Made by a program: the position numbers and the translations under genes
From: UBA11524 sp965646445
GTDB lineage: Bacteria > Bacillota > Clostridia > Christensenellales > Aristaeellaceae
Assembly (NCBI GenBank): GCA_965646445.1
Contig: CBFFZW010000012.1
Span: 1-64,000, forward strand
Reading direction: 5' to 3'
DNA length: 64,000 nt
In this document: piece by piece, positions 38,061 through 46,594 of the stretch
Position numbering within the stretch: the first letter of the stretch is position 1
Layout: every line of letters begins with the position of its first letter
The notes under the pieces: generated by a model
What the model saw: only the letters and a program-made list of their open reading frames with translations
Databases searched by the model: none
Told to the model about the DNA's origin: nothing

Positions 38061-38628
38061 GGTGATACCTCCCATTGCGTTTTTGCTTCCGCCGCGTTGG
38101 AAAACCGCTTGCTCTGCGTCCACGCCTGCGGCGGTGGCGGAAAGAACCGCCGCCGCGCGGCCGCGCGGTCAAGCCCGTGGGATACCGATTCGGAGCCGAA
38201 GAGGGGCACGGCTTCGCCGTAGGGGCGAAGGCTTATTGAAAGAAACCGATCTTTGCAGCATTGCGTGGTTTGTTTGGTCGTACTTTCTCCTCGGAGAAAG
38301 TACCAAAGAGGATTGGGGGCCGCTGAATTCAACCTGCCTGGACAGCGGCCCCCAAACCCCCGTCGCTTTGCTCAGCACAGGCAGCAATTAACGGCTACCG
38401 GCTCATGGCGCCTCGCGGGGCGGTCAGCCTCCTCCATCGGAGCATGAAACATGGCAACATGCATCAACGTTATCGTCTGCACATCCAGGCACTTCGGCTG
38501 CACATGAGACTGGAACCGTTGTAACAACTGGACATGATCCATTGCCTGCACCATAGAAACAATCCCAGAGATCCGTCACAGGTCATCGTACAGCCCTTTG
38601 GTGATGCTGGAGCACGAAAACCATCATC
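38061..38628. other. 568-base palindrome-rich intergenic region within the operon
   Basis: No gene is supported here. It contains several perfect hairpins: GTACTTTCTCC/GGAGAAAGTAC (38279-38302 region), TGGGGGCCGCTG/CAGCGGCCCCCA (38316-38352 region) and a CGGCTTCGCCG hairpin near 38208-38220. The part 38160-38400 resembles a non-coding repeat insert; the segment after 38440 shows nothing I can name. Confidence 0.5.
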
Positions 38629-39528
38629 TTACTCCTTGACGCCGCCCACCAGCACGCCGCTGGTGAAGTACTTGAGGATGGTGGGATACAGGCACAGCAG
38701 CGGCACGATGCTGATGAAGATGGTCGCATTCTGCAGCGCCGTCAGGTTCAGGTCCCGGAAGAGGCTGTACAGGTTGTCCGCGCCCATCTCGGTGGAGTTG
38801 TTGTTGACGACGAACTCCCGCAGGTACACCTGCAGCACCCGCACGTTAGCCTCGGTGAGGAAGACGCCGCTGGCGAAGTACTCGTTCCACTTGGGGACGA
38901 TGTAGAACAGCATGATGGTAATCAGCGGCACCTTGTTCAGCGGCAGGAAGATTTTGAACAGCAGCGTCCAGTCCCCCGCGCCGTCCACCTTGGCGGCATC
39001 CAGGATGGCCTGGGGCGTTTCCTCAAAAAAGCGCATGAGCAGAATCATGTTGTACACGCTGACGCAGCCGTAGAGGATCATGCTCCACAGGTTGTTCAGC
39101 AGGCCGTAGCCCTTCATCACCAGGTAATACTGCAAAATGGGCGCGGAAAGCACCATCATCGCCGTGAAGAAGAACATCAAAAGCCGCTTGCCCGGCAAGC
39201 CCGGCCGGGTGAGGGCGTAGGCGCTGGAGCAGGTCAGCAGCACGCTCAGCGCCGTGCCGCCGACGGTGATGACCAGCGAGTTCTTCAGCGCCGTCCAGAT
39301 GGCGGGGGTGTTCAGCACGCACATGTAATGAACCAGGGAGAACTTCTCCGGCCAGATCTGGAAGCCGCTCATCTGGCTGACGGCCTCCGGTGCGCAGAAG
39401 GACTTGGCCACCAGGTTCAAAAGCGGCACCAGAATGGCCAACGACACCAGCAGCATGAACAGGTACACCAGCGCCATGCCGACGCTCGGGCGGCGTCCGC
39501 GCCCACGGGAAACGGTGGCGTTACTCAT
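38629..39528 (-). CDS. Carbohydrate ABC transporter permease (LplC/YtcP type)
   Basis: Second inner-membrane subunit of the sugar importer, 299 residues, six helices. The first helix is GMALVYLFMLLVSLAILVPL; the EAA loop is TPQAILDAAKVDGAGDWTLL; the characteristic SAPILQYYLVMKGYGLLNNL and the C-terminal YPTILKYFTSGVLVGGVKE are typical of the LplC subgroup. ATG 39528 was chosen because AAGGGGGTG lies upstream. It starts 14 bases after the LplB-type permease, its partner. Confidence 0.9.
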   Translation of the reverse strand: MSNATVSRGRGRRPSVGMALVYLFMLLVSLAILVPLLNLVAKSFCAPEAVSQMSGFQIWPEKFSLVHYMCVLNTPAIWTALKNSLVITVGGTALSVLLTCSSAYALTRPGLPGKRLLMFFFTAMMVLSAPILQYYLVMKGYGLLNNLWSMILYGCVSVYNMILLMRFFEETPQAILDAAKVDGAGDWTLLFKIFLPLNKVPLITIMLFYIVPKWNEYFASGVFLTEANVRVLQVYLREFVVNNNSTEMGADNLYSLFRDLNLTALQNATIFISIVPLLCLYPTILKYFTSGVLVGGVKE

Positions 39529-39541
39529 GGTCAGCACCCCC

Positions 39542-40474
39542 TTACAGCGCGCCGGTCTGGGTCAGCCTTCCGGCTCCCCACCGGGCCGTCGTGATGAACA
39601 GCAGGCCCACCAGGCTCTTGAACAGCCCCGCCGCCGTGGCGAAGGAGTAGCTGCCGTTGACCAGGCCCACCCGGTAAACGTAGGTATCCAGCACCTCGAT
39701 GTGGTTCTGCACCGCGGGGTTCTGGAACACCAGAATCTGATCCACCCCCGCGTCCAGGATGGAGCCGCAGTTCAGCAGCAGAATGGTGGCCATGGTCGGC
39801 ACCAAGGCCGGCAGGATGATGTGGCGGATAATCTGCATCCGGGTGGCGCCGTCCACCGTGGCGGCGTCGAACAGCGTGGTGTCGATGGCCAGGATGGCCG
39901 CCAGATAAATGATGGAATCCCAGCCCATGCCCCGCCACAGCGACGACGCGCCGATGACGCCCACGATGGTATCGCTTCTCAGGAGCAGGTTCTTGTACTC
40001 CATGCCCAGGAGGCTGTACAGGCCGTTGAGCATGCCGCCGTAGTCCAGCGCGCCCTTCCAGATGCCGTAGATGACCACCCAGGACAGGAAGTGCGGCAGG
40101 TAGGACACCACCTGCACCGTCTTGCGGATGCCGCCCTTGCGCACCTCATGCTGCATGATGGCGAACATCACCGGGAAGAACCAGTTCAGCAGCGAGCGCA
40201 GGAGGCTGATCTTGACCGTATTGAGCAGAATGGTACCGAAGGTCGGGGAGGAAAATACCTGCTGGAAGTATTTCAGCCCGGCCCAGATGTCCTCGCCCCT
40301 TGGGCGGTAATCGTAGAACGCCAGCTTCATGCCCGCCACGGCGCGGCACTTGAACAGAATGAAATACAGCAGCGTGGGCAGCAGCATCAGGTAAATGACG
40401 CGGAAATCCCACATGCGCCTCAGCAGCGGCTTCTTCTGGCCCAGCGGCCGTGATTCCCTGGCGGTGTTCAGCAT
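39542..40474 (-). CDS. Carbohydrate ABC transporter permease (LplB/YteP type)
   Basis: First inner-membrane subunit of the same importer, 310 residues. Helices include FRVIYLMLLPTLLYFILFKC; the periplasmic loop has YDYRPRGEDIWAGLKYFQQV, and the EAA loop is AATVDGATRMQIIRHIILPA. The segment GMGWDSIIYLAAILAIDTTL shows what the truncated homologue at 16273 should contain upstream of its break. Start 40474 is six bases from GGGGAGG (the ATG at 40480 touches it). The LacI-type regulator gene precedes it by 27 bases. Confidence 0.9.
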   Translation of the reverse strand: MLNTARESRPLGQKKPLLRRMWDFRVIYLMLLPTLLYFILFKCRAVAGMKLAFYDYRPRGEDIWAGLKYFQQVFSSPTFGTILLNTVKISLLRSLLNWFFPVMFAIMQHEVRKGGIRKTVQVVSYLPHFLSWVVIYGIWKGALDYGGMLNGLYSLLGMEYKNLLLRSDTIVGVIGASSLWRGMGWDSIIYLAAILAIDTTLFDAATVDGATRMQIIRHIILPALVPTMATILLLNCGSILDAGVDQILVFQNPAVQNHIEVLDTYVYRVGLVNGSYSFATAAGLFKSLVGLLFITTARWGAGRLTQTGAL

Positions 40475-40501
40475 ACGCATCCTCCCCTGTTGATGGTCGG
40501 G

Positions 40502-41509
40502 TCAGTCGGCACGGGTGGTATCGCGAAGGATCAGCGTGGAGGCCGCCGTCATCCGGCGCAGCGGGAGCTCCTCCTTGTTGATGATGGCCATGAGCATTTT
40601 CGCCGCCTGGGCGGCAATATCATAGTGCGGCTTGGACACGGTGGACAGCCTCGGCTCATAGATCTCGCTGAGCTCAATGTTGTCAAAGCCGATCACCTCA
40701 ATGTCCTCCGGCACCCGCAGGCCCCTGGCGTGCAGGGCCTTGATGGCGCCAATGGCCACCAGGTCGCTGCCGGAAACGATGGCCGTGAAGCGCATCTCCT
40801 CCTCCAGCAGGCTGGTCACGATGTCATAGCCGTACTGAATGGAGAACTCGCCCTGGAGGATCATCTGCGGGTTGAGCGGGATCCCGGCGTCCTGCATGGC
40901 ATGGCGGAAGCCCTGAATGCGGTGGATGGCGCCGGAGGATTCCGCCGTGCCGTCCAGGTACAGGATATCCCGGTGGCCGTGGCCGATCATGTAGGAGGCC
41001 GAGGCGTACATGCCCCGCTCATTGTCGCCGGTGATGGTGGCGTCGGCATAGTCGCTGTCAAAGGTGCGGCCGATCATCACCAGGGGCGTGCCGTAGGCCC
41101 GGTAGTCCTTGAGGAAGGCCTCGTTGCTCACGCCCGAGCAGAGAATTACGCCGTCCACCCGGTTGTCGATCATGGCCAGGAGCTGCTTCTTCTCCCGCTC
41201 CGGGTCGGAGTCGGAGTTGAAGAGCATCATCGAGTACCCCTGGCCGCTGATGGTATCGTCGATGCCGCGGAGCATCTGCGGATAAAACAGGTTGGACACA
41301 TCGGGGATGATGACGCCGATGATGTTCGACCGGGCCAGGGCGATGCTGCGGGCCAGCTGGCTGGGGCGATAGTTCATTTCCTCCATGACGGCCAGGATGC
41401 GCTCCCTGGTCTTGCCGCTGATGCCCGCCGTCTTGTTGTTCATTACCCGGGACACGGTGGTGGTGGACACCCCCGCCCGCCGGGCCACATCCGAGATGGT
41501 ATATTTCAC
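40502..41509 (-). CDS. LacI/GalR-family transcriptional regulator
   Basis: A repressor expected to respond to the sugar imported by the downstream permeases. The N-terminal helix-turn-helix is YTISDVARRAGVSTTTVSRV with hinge helix RPSQLARSIA, followed by the periplasmic-binding-protein-like sensor domain (NIIGVIIPDVSNLFYPQMLR, GFRHAMQDAGIPL, VIGFDNIELSEIYEPRLSTV). I use the GTG at 41509, because it begins VKYTISD as usual for the family and has AAAGAGG upstream; ATG 41530 would add seven residues. The gene's own promoter carries a near-palindromic operator (41546-41564), so it is probably autoregulated. Confidence 0.88.
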   Translation of the reverse strand: MKYTISDVARRAGVSTTTVSRVMNNKTAGISGKTRERILAVMEEMNYRPSQLARSIALARSNIIGVIIPDVSNLFYPQMLRGIDDTISGQGYSMMLFNSDSDPEREKKQLLAMIDNRVDGVILCSGVSNEAFLKDYRAYGTPLVMIGRTFDSDYADATITGDNERGMYASASYMIGHGHRDILYLDGTAESSGAIHRIQGFRHAMQDAGIPLNPQMILQGEFSIQYGYDIVTSLLEEEMRFTAIVSGSDLVAIGAIKALHARGLRVPEDIEVIGFDNIELSEIYEPRLSTVSKPHYDIAAQAAKMLMAIINKEELPLRRMTAASTLILRDTTRAD

Positions 41510-41545
41510 GGTCCGCCTCTTTCTAATCATGTGTTTTCTGGTTTA

Positions 41546-41564
41546 GTTAATCGGTTGCGTAAAC
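41546..41564. promoter_or_regulatory. Candidate LacI-type operator
   Basis: GTTAATCGGTTGCGTAAAC, an imperfect palindrome of the LacI/GalR class (GTTnA.CG...CGnAAAC), located directly downstream of the -10 box of the regulator's promoter. A related half-plus site, GTTAATCGGTTTC, is at 41745-41757. Confidence 0.65.
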
Positions 41565-41594
41565 ATCATAGCACGAATATACCGCATAAGTCAA
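41565..41594 (-). promoter_or_regulatory. Promoter of the LacI-type regulator and permease operon
   Basis: Minus strand TTGACT (41594-41589), 18-base spacer, TATGAT (41570-41565). The operator begins at the next base. Confidence 0.65.
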
Positions 41595-41744
41595 TACATA
41601 AAAGCAGATTTTTTACTGCAAAGCGCTACTATTTTGAATAGTTCCTCTCCTTTTTGGTCTTTTGGAAGGATCTTGCGCATGCCTTCAGGTCGAAACAGGC
41701 TGTTTTCCGTCCGCTTTTTCGCGTTAAATGTTATTTCTGGATTC

Positions 41745-41757
41745 GTTAATCGGTTTC
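41745..41757. promoter_or_regulatory. Second LacI-type operator-like site
   Basis: GTTAATCGGTTTC, matching 11 of the first 13 bases of the site at 41546, 180-200 bases upstream; could allow looping. Confidence 0.4.
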
Positions 41758-41811
41758 TTTTTCCATGGCAATAGATTGAATGGTGCTTCTATGCTTCGCT
41801 GCTTATTCCAT

Positions 41812-41850
41812 CAAAAAGGCCCCATCGCGCGTTTGTGCGCGATGGGGCCG
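41812..41850 (-). terminator. Rho-independent terminator of the GH42 gene
   Basis: Minus-strand stem GGCCCCATCGCGC / GCGCGATGGGGCC with a 4-base loop, followed by TTTTTGA. Confidence 0.85.
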
Positions 41851-41859
41851 CGGCAGCCG

Positions 41860-43881
41860 TCACAGGCTTCCCTTGTCCAGAAGCATGACGCCGTTCACCG
41901 GCAGGTCAAACTCCCGGGAGACCGGATAACCGGTCAGCAGGTTGGTATAGGGCTGGGACAGCTTCACCCGGCAGGCCTTGCCGGCGTAATTCTGCAGGAA
42001 GATGACGCCGCCGCGCTCCGTGGCCACCACGCCCTCGGGCAGGTTTTCGCTCAGTGCCCGGGGAATGGCCAGGGCGTTCACCAGGTCGGCGTAGATGGCG
42101 TTCAGCCCCGGCTGTTCCACCTTGGCGGCCAGGTAATAGCCCATGCCCTGGCCGTAGGTATTGCCCGTCAGGCAGGGTGCCCCGGCATAGAAATCCCGCT
42201 GGTAATCCCCCAGGGATACGGCGCTGGTCACCTCGGGAATCTCGCACAATTCCCCGATGGCAAAGCGGCGGCCGTCCTTGAGCACCAGCGCGTTGCTGTC
42301 CCCGGGATACAGCGCGTCCAGCTCCGTGGCCCGCAGGCCCAATACCTCCGTCAGGCCATGGGGCGCGCCGCCCAGGTAAGCCAGGCCCGTTTCGTTTACC
42401 ACACCGGAGAAGTAGGTGGTCAGCAGGCGGCCTCCCGCCTCCACATAGGCCCGCAGCTTGGCCGCGAAGCCCTCCGTCAGCATGAACAGCATGGGGGCCA
42501 CCACCAGCGCGTAGCCGGAAAGGTCGGTGCATTCCCGCATGTCCTGGAAATCCACGCTGACCCCCTGCTCCCACAGGGCGCGGTAGTGCATGTTCACGGT
42601 ATCGAAGTAATTCATGCTGTCCTTGCGTCCGGCCTGGGCGAAGTCCACCGCCCACCAGCAGCTCCAGTCAAACACGACACAGACCTTCGCCTTCCCCCGG
42701 GGCTTGCGGTACAGGGGCGCCAGCTTCTCCAGCGCCTGCCCGACCTCCGCCACGTCCCGGAAGACCCGCGTATCGTCCCGGCCGTCGTGATCCACCACCG
42801 CGCCGTGGAACATTTCCGCCCCGCCCCGGCCCTTGCGCCACTGGAAGTACATGACGCTCTGGCTGCCATGGGCCAGGGCCTGCATGGAGGACAGCAGGTG
42901 CATCCCGGGCCGCTTGAGCTTGTTGACGGGCTTCCAGTTCACCAGGGAGGGCGTCGATTCCATCAGCAGGAAGGGCTGCCGCTTCAGCGAGCGCATCATG
43001 TCGTGGTTCATGGCAAACTCCGCCGCCATGGCCACGTCGTCACCGCTGTGCCAGGCGGGATAGCAGTCCCAGGACACCACGTCGATGGCCTCCGCCAGGG
43101 AGAAGTAGTCATACTTGTAGAAGCGTTCCATCAGGTTGGCAGTGCAGGGAATGTCGGGGCATACGTCCTGCACGGCCTTTCTCTCCCACAGGATGAAGTC
43201 CTTGCACTGATCGGTGGAAAAGCGTCGCCAGTCCACCCGCATGGCCGGGTTGCTCTCCTGGCCGATGGGGGACGGCGGCTCGATCTGCGTCCAGTCCGTG
43301 TAGCGCATGGACCAGAAGGAGGTCCACCAGCTGCTGTTGAGATTGTCGAGGGTGCCGTAGCGCGCCTTCAGCCAGTCCTGCCAGCGCTGGGTACACAGGG
43401 GGCAGCGGCAGTCGCCGGAATACTCGTTGCTCAGGTGCCACAGGATGACGGCGGGATGGTTGGCGTAGCGTTGGGCCAGGCGGGTGTTGATGGCGCGCAC
43501 CTTCTCCCTGTACACCGGGGAGGAGGGGCAATGGTTGTGCCGTCCGCCGAAGTGCTGGCGGACAAAATGATCGTCCACCCGCAGCACCTCGGGGTACTTC
43601 TGGGCCATCCACGCCGGGCGCGCGCCGGAGGGCGTGGCCAGGATGATGTGGATGCCCCCGGCCCACAGCCGCTCGATCACCTGATCCAGCCAGGCAAAGT
43701 CATATACGCCGTCCTCCGGCTCCAGCAGGGCCCAGGAGAAAATGCCGATGGACACGCAGTTCACATGGGCCTTGTGCATCAGCTCGATGTCCTTTTGCAG
43801 GATGTCGGGCCGGTCAAGCCACTGATCCGGGTTATAATCACCCCCGTGCAGGAAACGGGGAAAACGGGGCGTCAAGCTCAT
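41860..43881 (-). CDS. Beta-galactosidase, glycoside hydrolase family 42
   Basis: Hydrolyses terminal beta-galactosides (or alpha-arabinopyranosides) in the cytoplasm; no signal peptide. The 673-residue length and three-domain layout match GH42. The barrel carries the acid/base Glu153 in LWHLSNEYSGDCRC and the nucleophile Glu308 in PFLLMESTPSLVNWKP; Cys158, Cys160 and Cys163, with Cys118, form the zinc site of many GH42 enzymes. After about residue 385 come the trimerisation domain (VCVVFDWSCWWAVDFAQAGR, TTYFSGVVNETGLAYLGGAP) and the C-terminal beta domain. It lies upstream of the LacI regulator gene with its own terminator between, so it may be a separate unit under the same regulator. Confidence 0.93.
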   Translation of the reverse strand: MSLTPRFPRFLHGGDYNPDQWLDRPDILQKDIELMHKAHVNCVSIGIFSWALLEPEDGVYDFAWLDQVIERLWAGGIHIILATPSGARPAWMAQKYPEVLRVDDHFVRQHFGGRHNHCPSSPVYREKVRAINTRLAQRYANHPAVILWHLSNEYSGDCRCPLCTQRWQDWLKARYGTLDNLNSSWWTSFWSMRYTDWTQIEPPSPIGQESNPAMRVDWRRFSTDQCKDFILWERKAVQDVCPDIPCTANLMERFYKYDYFSLAEAIDVVSWDCYPAWHSGDDVAMAAEFAMNHDMMRSLKRQPFLLMESTPSLVNWKPVNKLKRPGMHLLSSMQALAHGSQSVMYFQWRKGRGGAEMFHGAVVDHDGRDDTRVFRDVAEVGQALEKLAPLYRKPRGKAKVCVVFDWSCWWAVDFAQAGRKDSMNYFDTVNMHYRALWEQGVSVDFQDMRECTDLSGYALVVAPMLFMLTEGFAAKLRAYVEAGGRLLTTYFSGVVNETGLAYLGGAPHGLTEVLGLRATELDALYPGDSNALVLKDGRRFAIGELCEIPEVTSAVSLGDYQRDFYAGAPCLTGNTYGQGMGYYLAAKVEQPGLNAIYADLVNALAIPRALSENLPEGVVATERGGVIFLQNYAGKACRVKLSQPYTNLLTGYPVSREFDLPVNGVMLLDKGSL

Positions 43882-44028
43882 GGCGGTCAGCTTCCTTTCA
43901 TGCCCGGCGCTGGCGGCCGGGCTGCCTCTATTTCATCACAACTGAGGAAAAAAGTAAAGAGGGAGAAAGCATTTTGCGGTTTATCCATGCTTTTATCACT
44001 TTTTTCGACAAAAATCCCCCGGGCGCTA

Positions 44029-44056
44029 TTGCAAAATTTCCTGTCAGGAATATACT
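44029..44056 (+). promoter_or_regulatory. Probable promoter of the Ig-like repeat protein
   Basis: TTGCAA at 44029-44034 and TATACT at 44051-44056, 16-base spacer; about 85 bases before the ATG. Confidence 0.5.
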
Positions 44057-44142
44057 AAGGTAGGAATGAAATAAGCTATGCTGATCGTTCTTATAGACGG
44101 AAGAACATTCCAGCAAGACGCGCCCTCTGAAGGAGGATGTCC

Positions 44143-46209
44143 ATGCGAAAACTCATTGCGCTGTGTCTGATGCTGTCGCTGGCCTGCCTGCCCGCCCTGT
44201 CCCTGGCGGATACCGCCGTATTCGCCTTTGACAAGAGCGTGACCACGCTCTTTGTGGGCGATACCCTGCAGCCTGTGCTGAACCGCGAGGGCGACGCGGC
44301 CCAGGGCGATGTCGTCTACTCCGTCTCCAGCGCCAGCCGCGCCTCGGTGAGCGCTGACGGCGTGGTGACCGGCCTTGCCAAGGGCAAGGTCACCCTGACG
44401 GCCCAGGTGAAGACGGAGAAGCGTTCCTACAAGGCCAGCATTGCCCTGAATGTGGCCGTCCGCGCCGCCGAAATTGCCGTTGACGAGGAAAAGCTGCCCC
44501 TTTTTGCCCCGGATAATCCGCAAATCGCGCCGCTGATGGCGGAGCCGCCCACCCTGCCGGTGCTGGTATTGTCCATGGGCAAGAGCACGAAGCTCACGAC
44601 CTCCGCCCTGCCCAAGGAGGCCAACGACCGCAAGGTGACCCTGACCACCTCCGATGAAGCCATCGTCCAGGCCAAGGGCGCCACGCTGACCCCCAAGGCC
44701 GTGGGCGAATGCGACCTGACCCTTGCCAGCGCGCAGAACCCCGAAATCACCAGGCAGTATCATCTGCTGGTGATCCAGCCCGTCACCAAGCTCACCCTGT
44801 CCGGCGAAAACACCACCGTCGTGGGCGGCCAGCTGACCCTGACCCCCGCTTACGCCCCCGAGAACGCCTCCATCCAGGCCGTCACCTGGGAAAGCCGCAA
44901 TGAAAAGGTGGCCACCGTGGACGCCTTCGGCCGGGTCACGGGCGTCAGCAAGGGCACCGCCACCATCAAGGCCACGGCGGCGGACGGCTCGGGCCGCAGC
45001 GCGTCCTTCAAGGTGACGGTGCAGCAGCAGCCCCAGTCCATCACCCTGAAGGAAAGCGACATCATCGTGAACATGGGCAGCAAGAAGAGCCTTGCCGCCA
45101 CCGTCCTGCCCAAGAACGCCAACAACAAGAACGTCGTCTGGACCTCCTCCGACGAAAGCGTGGCGAAGGTTTCCAGCCGTGGCCAGATCACCCCCGTGGC
45201 TCCCGGCAGCTGCACCGTCACCTGCGCCAGCGCCGCCGATCCCTCCGTCTTCACCACCGCCACGGTCGCCGTGCATCAATTGGTGAAGAAGGTCGCCTTC
45301 GCGGACAGCGCCGTGTCCATCAACGTCCAGGGCCAGGGCCAGGTGTTCTGGACCGTCAGCCCGCAAAACGCCACCAACCAGGCCGTCACCTTCAAAAGCG
45401 CCAACGAGCGCATCGCCACGGTGGATGCCAACGGCGTGATTTACGGCGTCAAGCGGGGCAGCACCACCGTCACCATCACCGCCGCCGACGGCAGCAAAAA
45501 GAAGGACACCATCAAGGTCAACGTCCTGCAGCCGGTGGAGGGCGTCCACCTGGAAAACGATACCCTGCAGGTGGGCGTAGATGAGTCCGTGTCCGTCCGG
45601 GCCGTGCTGGAGCCCTCCGACGCCAGCAACCGCCGCATGACCTGGTACAGCGCCGATCCCTCCATCGCCACCATCCGCGGCAACGGCACCAAGCCTGCCG
45701 TTACCGGCCAGCGCTGGGGCGCCACCTCCGTCACCGGCGTCACGGAGGACGGCGGCTTCTCCGTCACCGCCACCATCAACGTGGGCAACTATGACCGGGC
45801 GCTGAAGGTCACCGACCTGTATTTGCAGGACAACCGCATCAAAATCGCCGTCCTCAACGAGAGCAACATGACCATCACGCGGTTCAACTATGTCATTGAG
45901 TGCTACGACGTGTACGACGCGCCCCTGGCCTGCTGTGACGACGGCGGCAACCGCTTCAAGGGCTCTTACTCCCACACCCTCTACGAGGGCGACACCACCG
46001 AGCATGGCAAGTTCTACTTCTCCGGCTTCGAGCAGCCCCAGCAGACCATCGGCCGGGTGGTGATGCGCATCACCGGCTACAGCACCGACACAGGCTACAG
46101 CCGCAGCATCCGGGAGGAGCGGCAGATCGACATGGAGTTCACCTCCGGGGCCTTCATCGGCGCGACGCCCACGCCTCTGCCGGTGATTACGCCGCCGCCG
46201 GCTGAATAA
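44143..46209 (+). CDS. Secreted protein with several BIG2 (bacterial Ig-like) domains
   Basis: A 688-residue exported protein made mainly of Ig-like domains, of the type that forms stalks or binds partners at the cell surface. The N-terminal MRKLIALCLMLSLACLPALS is a signal peptide. At least five BIG2 units follow, each with the hallmark (V/I)ATVD or VAKVS and G.ATIT pattern: RASVSADGVVTGLAKGKVTL, KVATVDAFGRVTGVSKGTAT, SVAKVSSRGQITPVAPGSCT and RIATVDANGVIYGVKRGSTT. The last 150 residues (VTDLYLQDNRIKIAVLNESN on) are a different beta domain, ending in a Pro/Thr tail. No LPXTG anchor is seen. Second ATG chosen: AAGGAGG is eight bases away. Confidence 0.8.
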   Translation: MRKLIALCLMLSLACLPALSLADTAVFAFDKSVTTLFVGDTLQPVLNREGDAAQGDVVYSVSSASRASVSADGVVTGLAKGKVTLTAQVKTEKRSYKASIALNVAVRAAEIAVDEEKLPLFAPDNPQIAPLMAEPPTLPVLVLSMGKSTKLTTSALPKEANDRKVTLTTSDEAIVQAKGATLTPKAVGECDLTLASAQNPEITRQYHLLVIQPVTKLTLSGENTTVVGGQLTLTPAYAPENASIQAVTWESRNEKVATVDAFGRVTGVSKGTATIKATAADGSGRSASFKVTVQQQPQSITLKESDIIVNMGSKKSLAATVLPKNANNKNVVWTSSDESVAKVSSRGQITPVAPGSCTVTCASAADPSVFTTATVAVHQLVKKVAFADSAVSINVQGQGQVFWTVSPQNATNQAVTFKSANERIATVDANGVIYGVKRGSTTVTITAADGSKKKDTIKVNVLQPVEGVHLENDTLQVGVDESVSVRAVLEPSDASNRRMTWYSADPSIATIRGNGTKPAVTGQRWGATSVTGVTEDGGFSVTATINVGNYDRALKVTDLYLQDNRIKIAVLNESNMTITRFNYVIECYDVYDAPLACCDDGGNRFKGSYSHTLYEGDTTEHGKFYFSGFEQPQQTIGRVVMRITGYSTDTGYSRSIREERQIDMEFTSGAFIGATPTPLPVITPPPAE

Positions 46210-46231
46210 TAGCCTGATTCCCCCTTCAGGG

Positions 46232-46452
46232 TGTCAAAAAAGTGGCATACGCCACTTTTTTGAGGGGGCTTCGCCCCAGTTTTATGCACTCACTCACTGG
46301 TCGAACGGCTACGCCGTTCTCCCGGCCGTTCGTTCGTGTAAGGAAGCTTTTTCTTACGAAAAAGCGCAAAAACTGCCGCGCATGTCGCAAGTTTTTGATG
46401 GGCAGTCAGAGGGCCTGCAGGCCCTCCGACACCTCTTAGGACTTTTTTGACA
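46232..46452. mobile_element. Candidate MITE-like palindromic element with 12-bp terminal inverted repeats
   Basis: TGTCAAAAAAGT at 46232-46243 is the exact reverse complement of ACTTTTTTGACA at 46441-46452. Within the 221 bp are serial hairpins: AAGTGGC-ATAC-GCCACTT, GGGGC-TTC-GCCCC, GAACGGC-TAC-GCCGTTC, CTTTTTC-TTA-CGAAAAAG and GAGGGCCTGCAGGCCCTC. No reading frame is supported. It may also serve as terminator for the Ig-like gene. Confidence 0.6.
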
Positions 46453-46594
46453 GACTGGAAGACCGCTTGCCGCGGTCTTTTTTTGTTTGGGATGAAATGG
46501 CACGTCTTGTTCGTTTATCCAAAGGATAGGCATTTTTCCATGCCTGCCGAAACGGCGGAACAAACGCGCCGGATGGCGCAGTGGAGGTGGAAGC

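Noticed and set aside
44044..46005. 653-codon minus-strand open frame
   Set aside because: Antisense to the Ig-like repeat protein; its repeated look only mirrors the BIG2 repeats.
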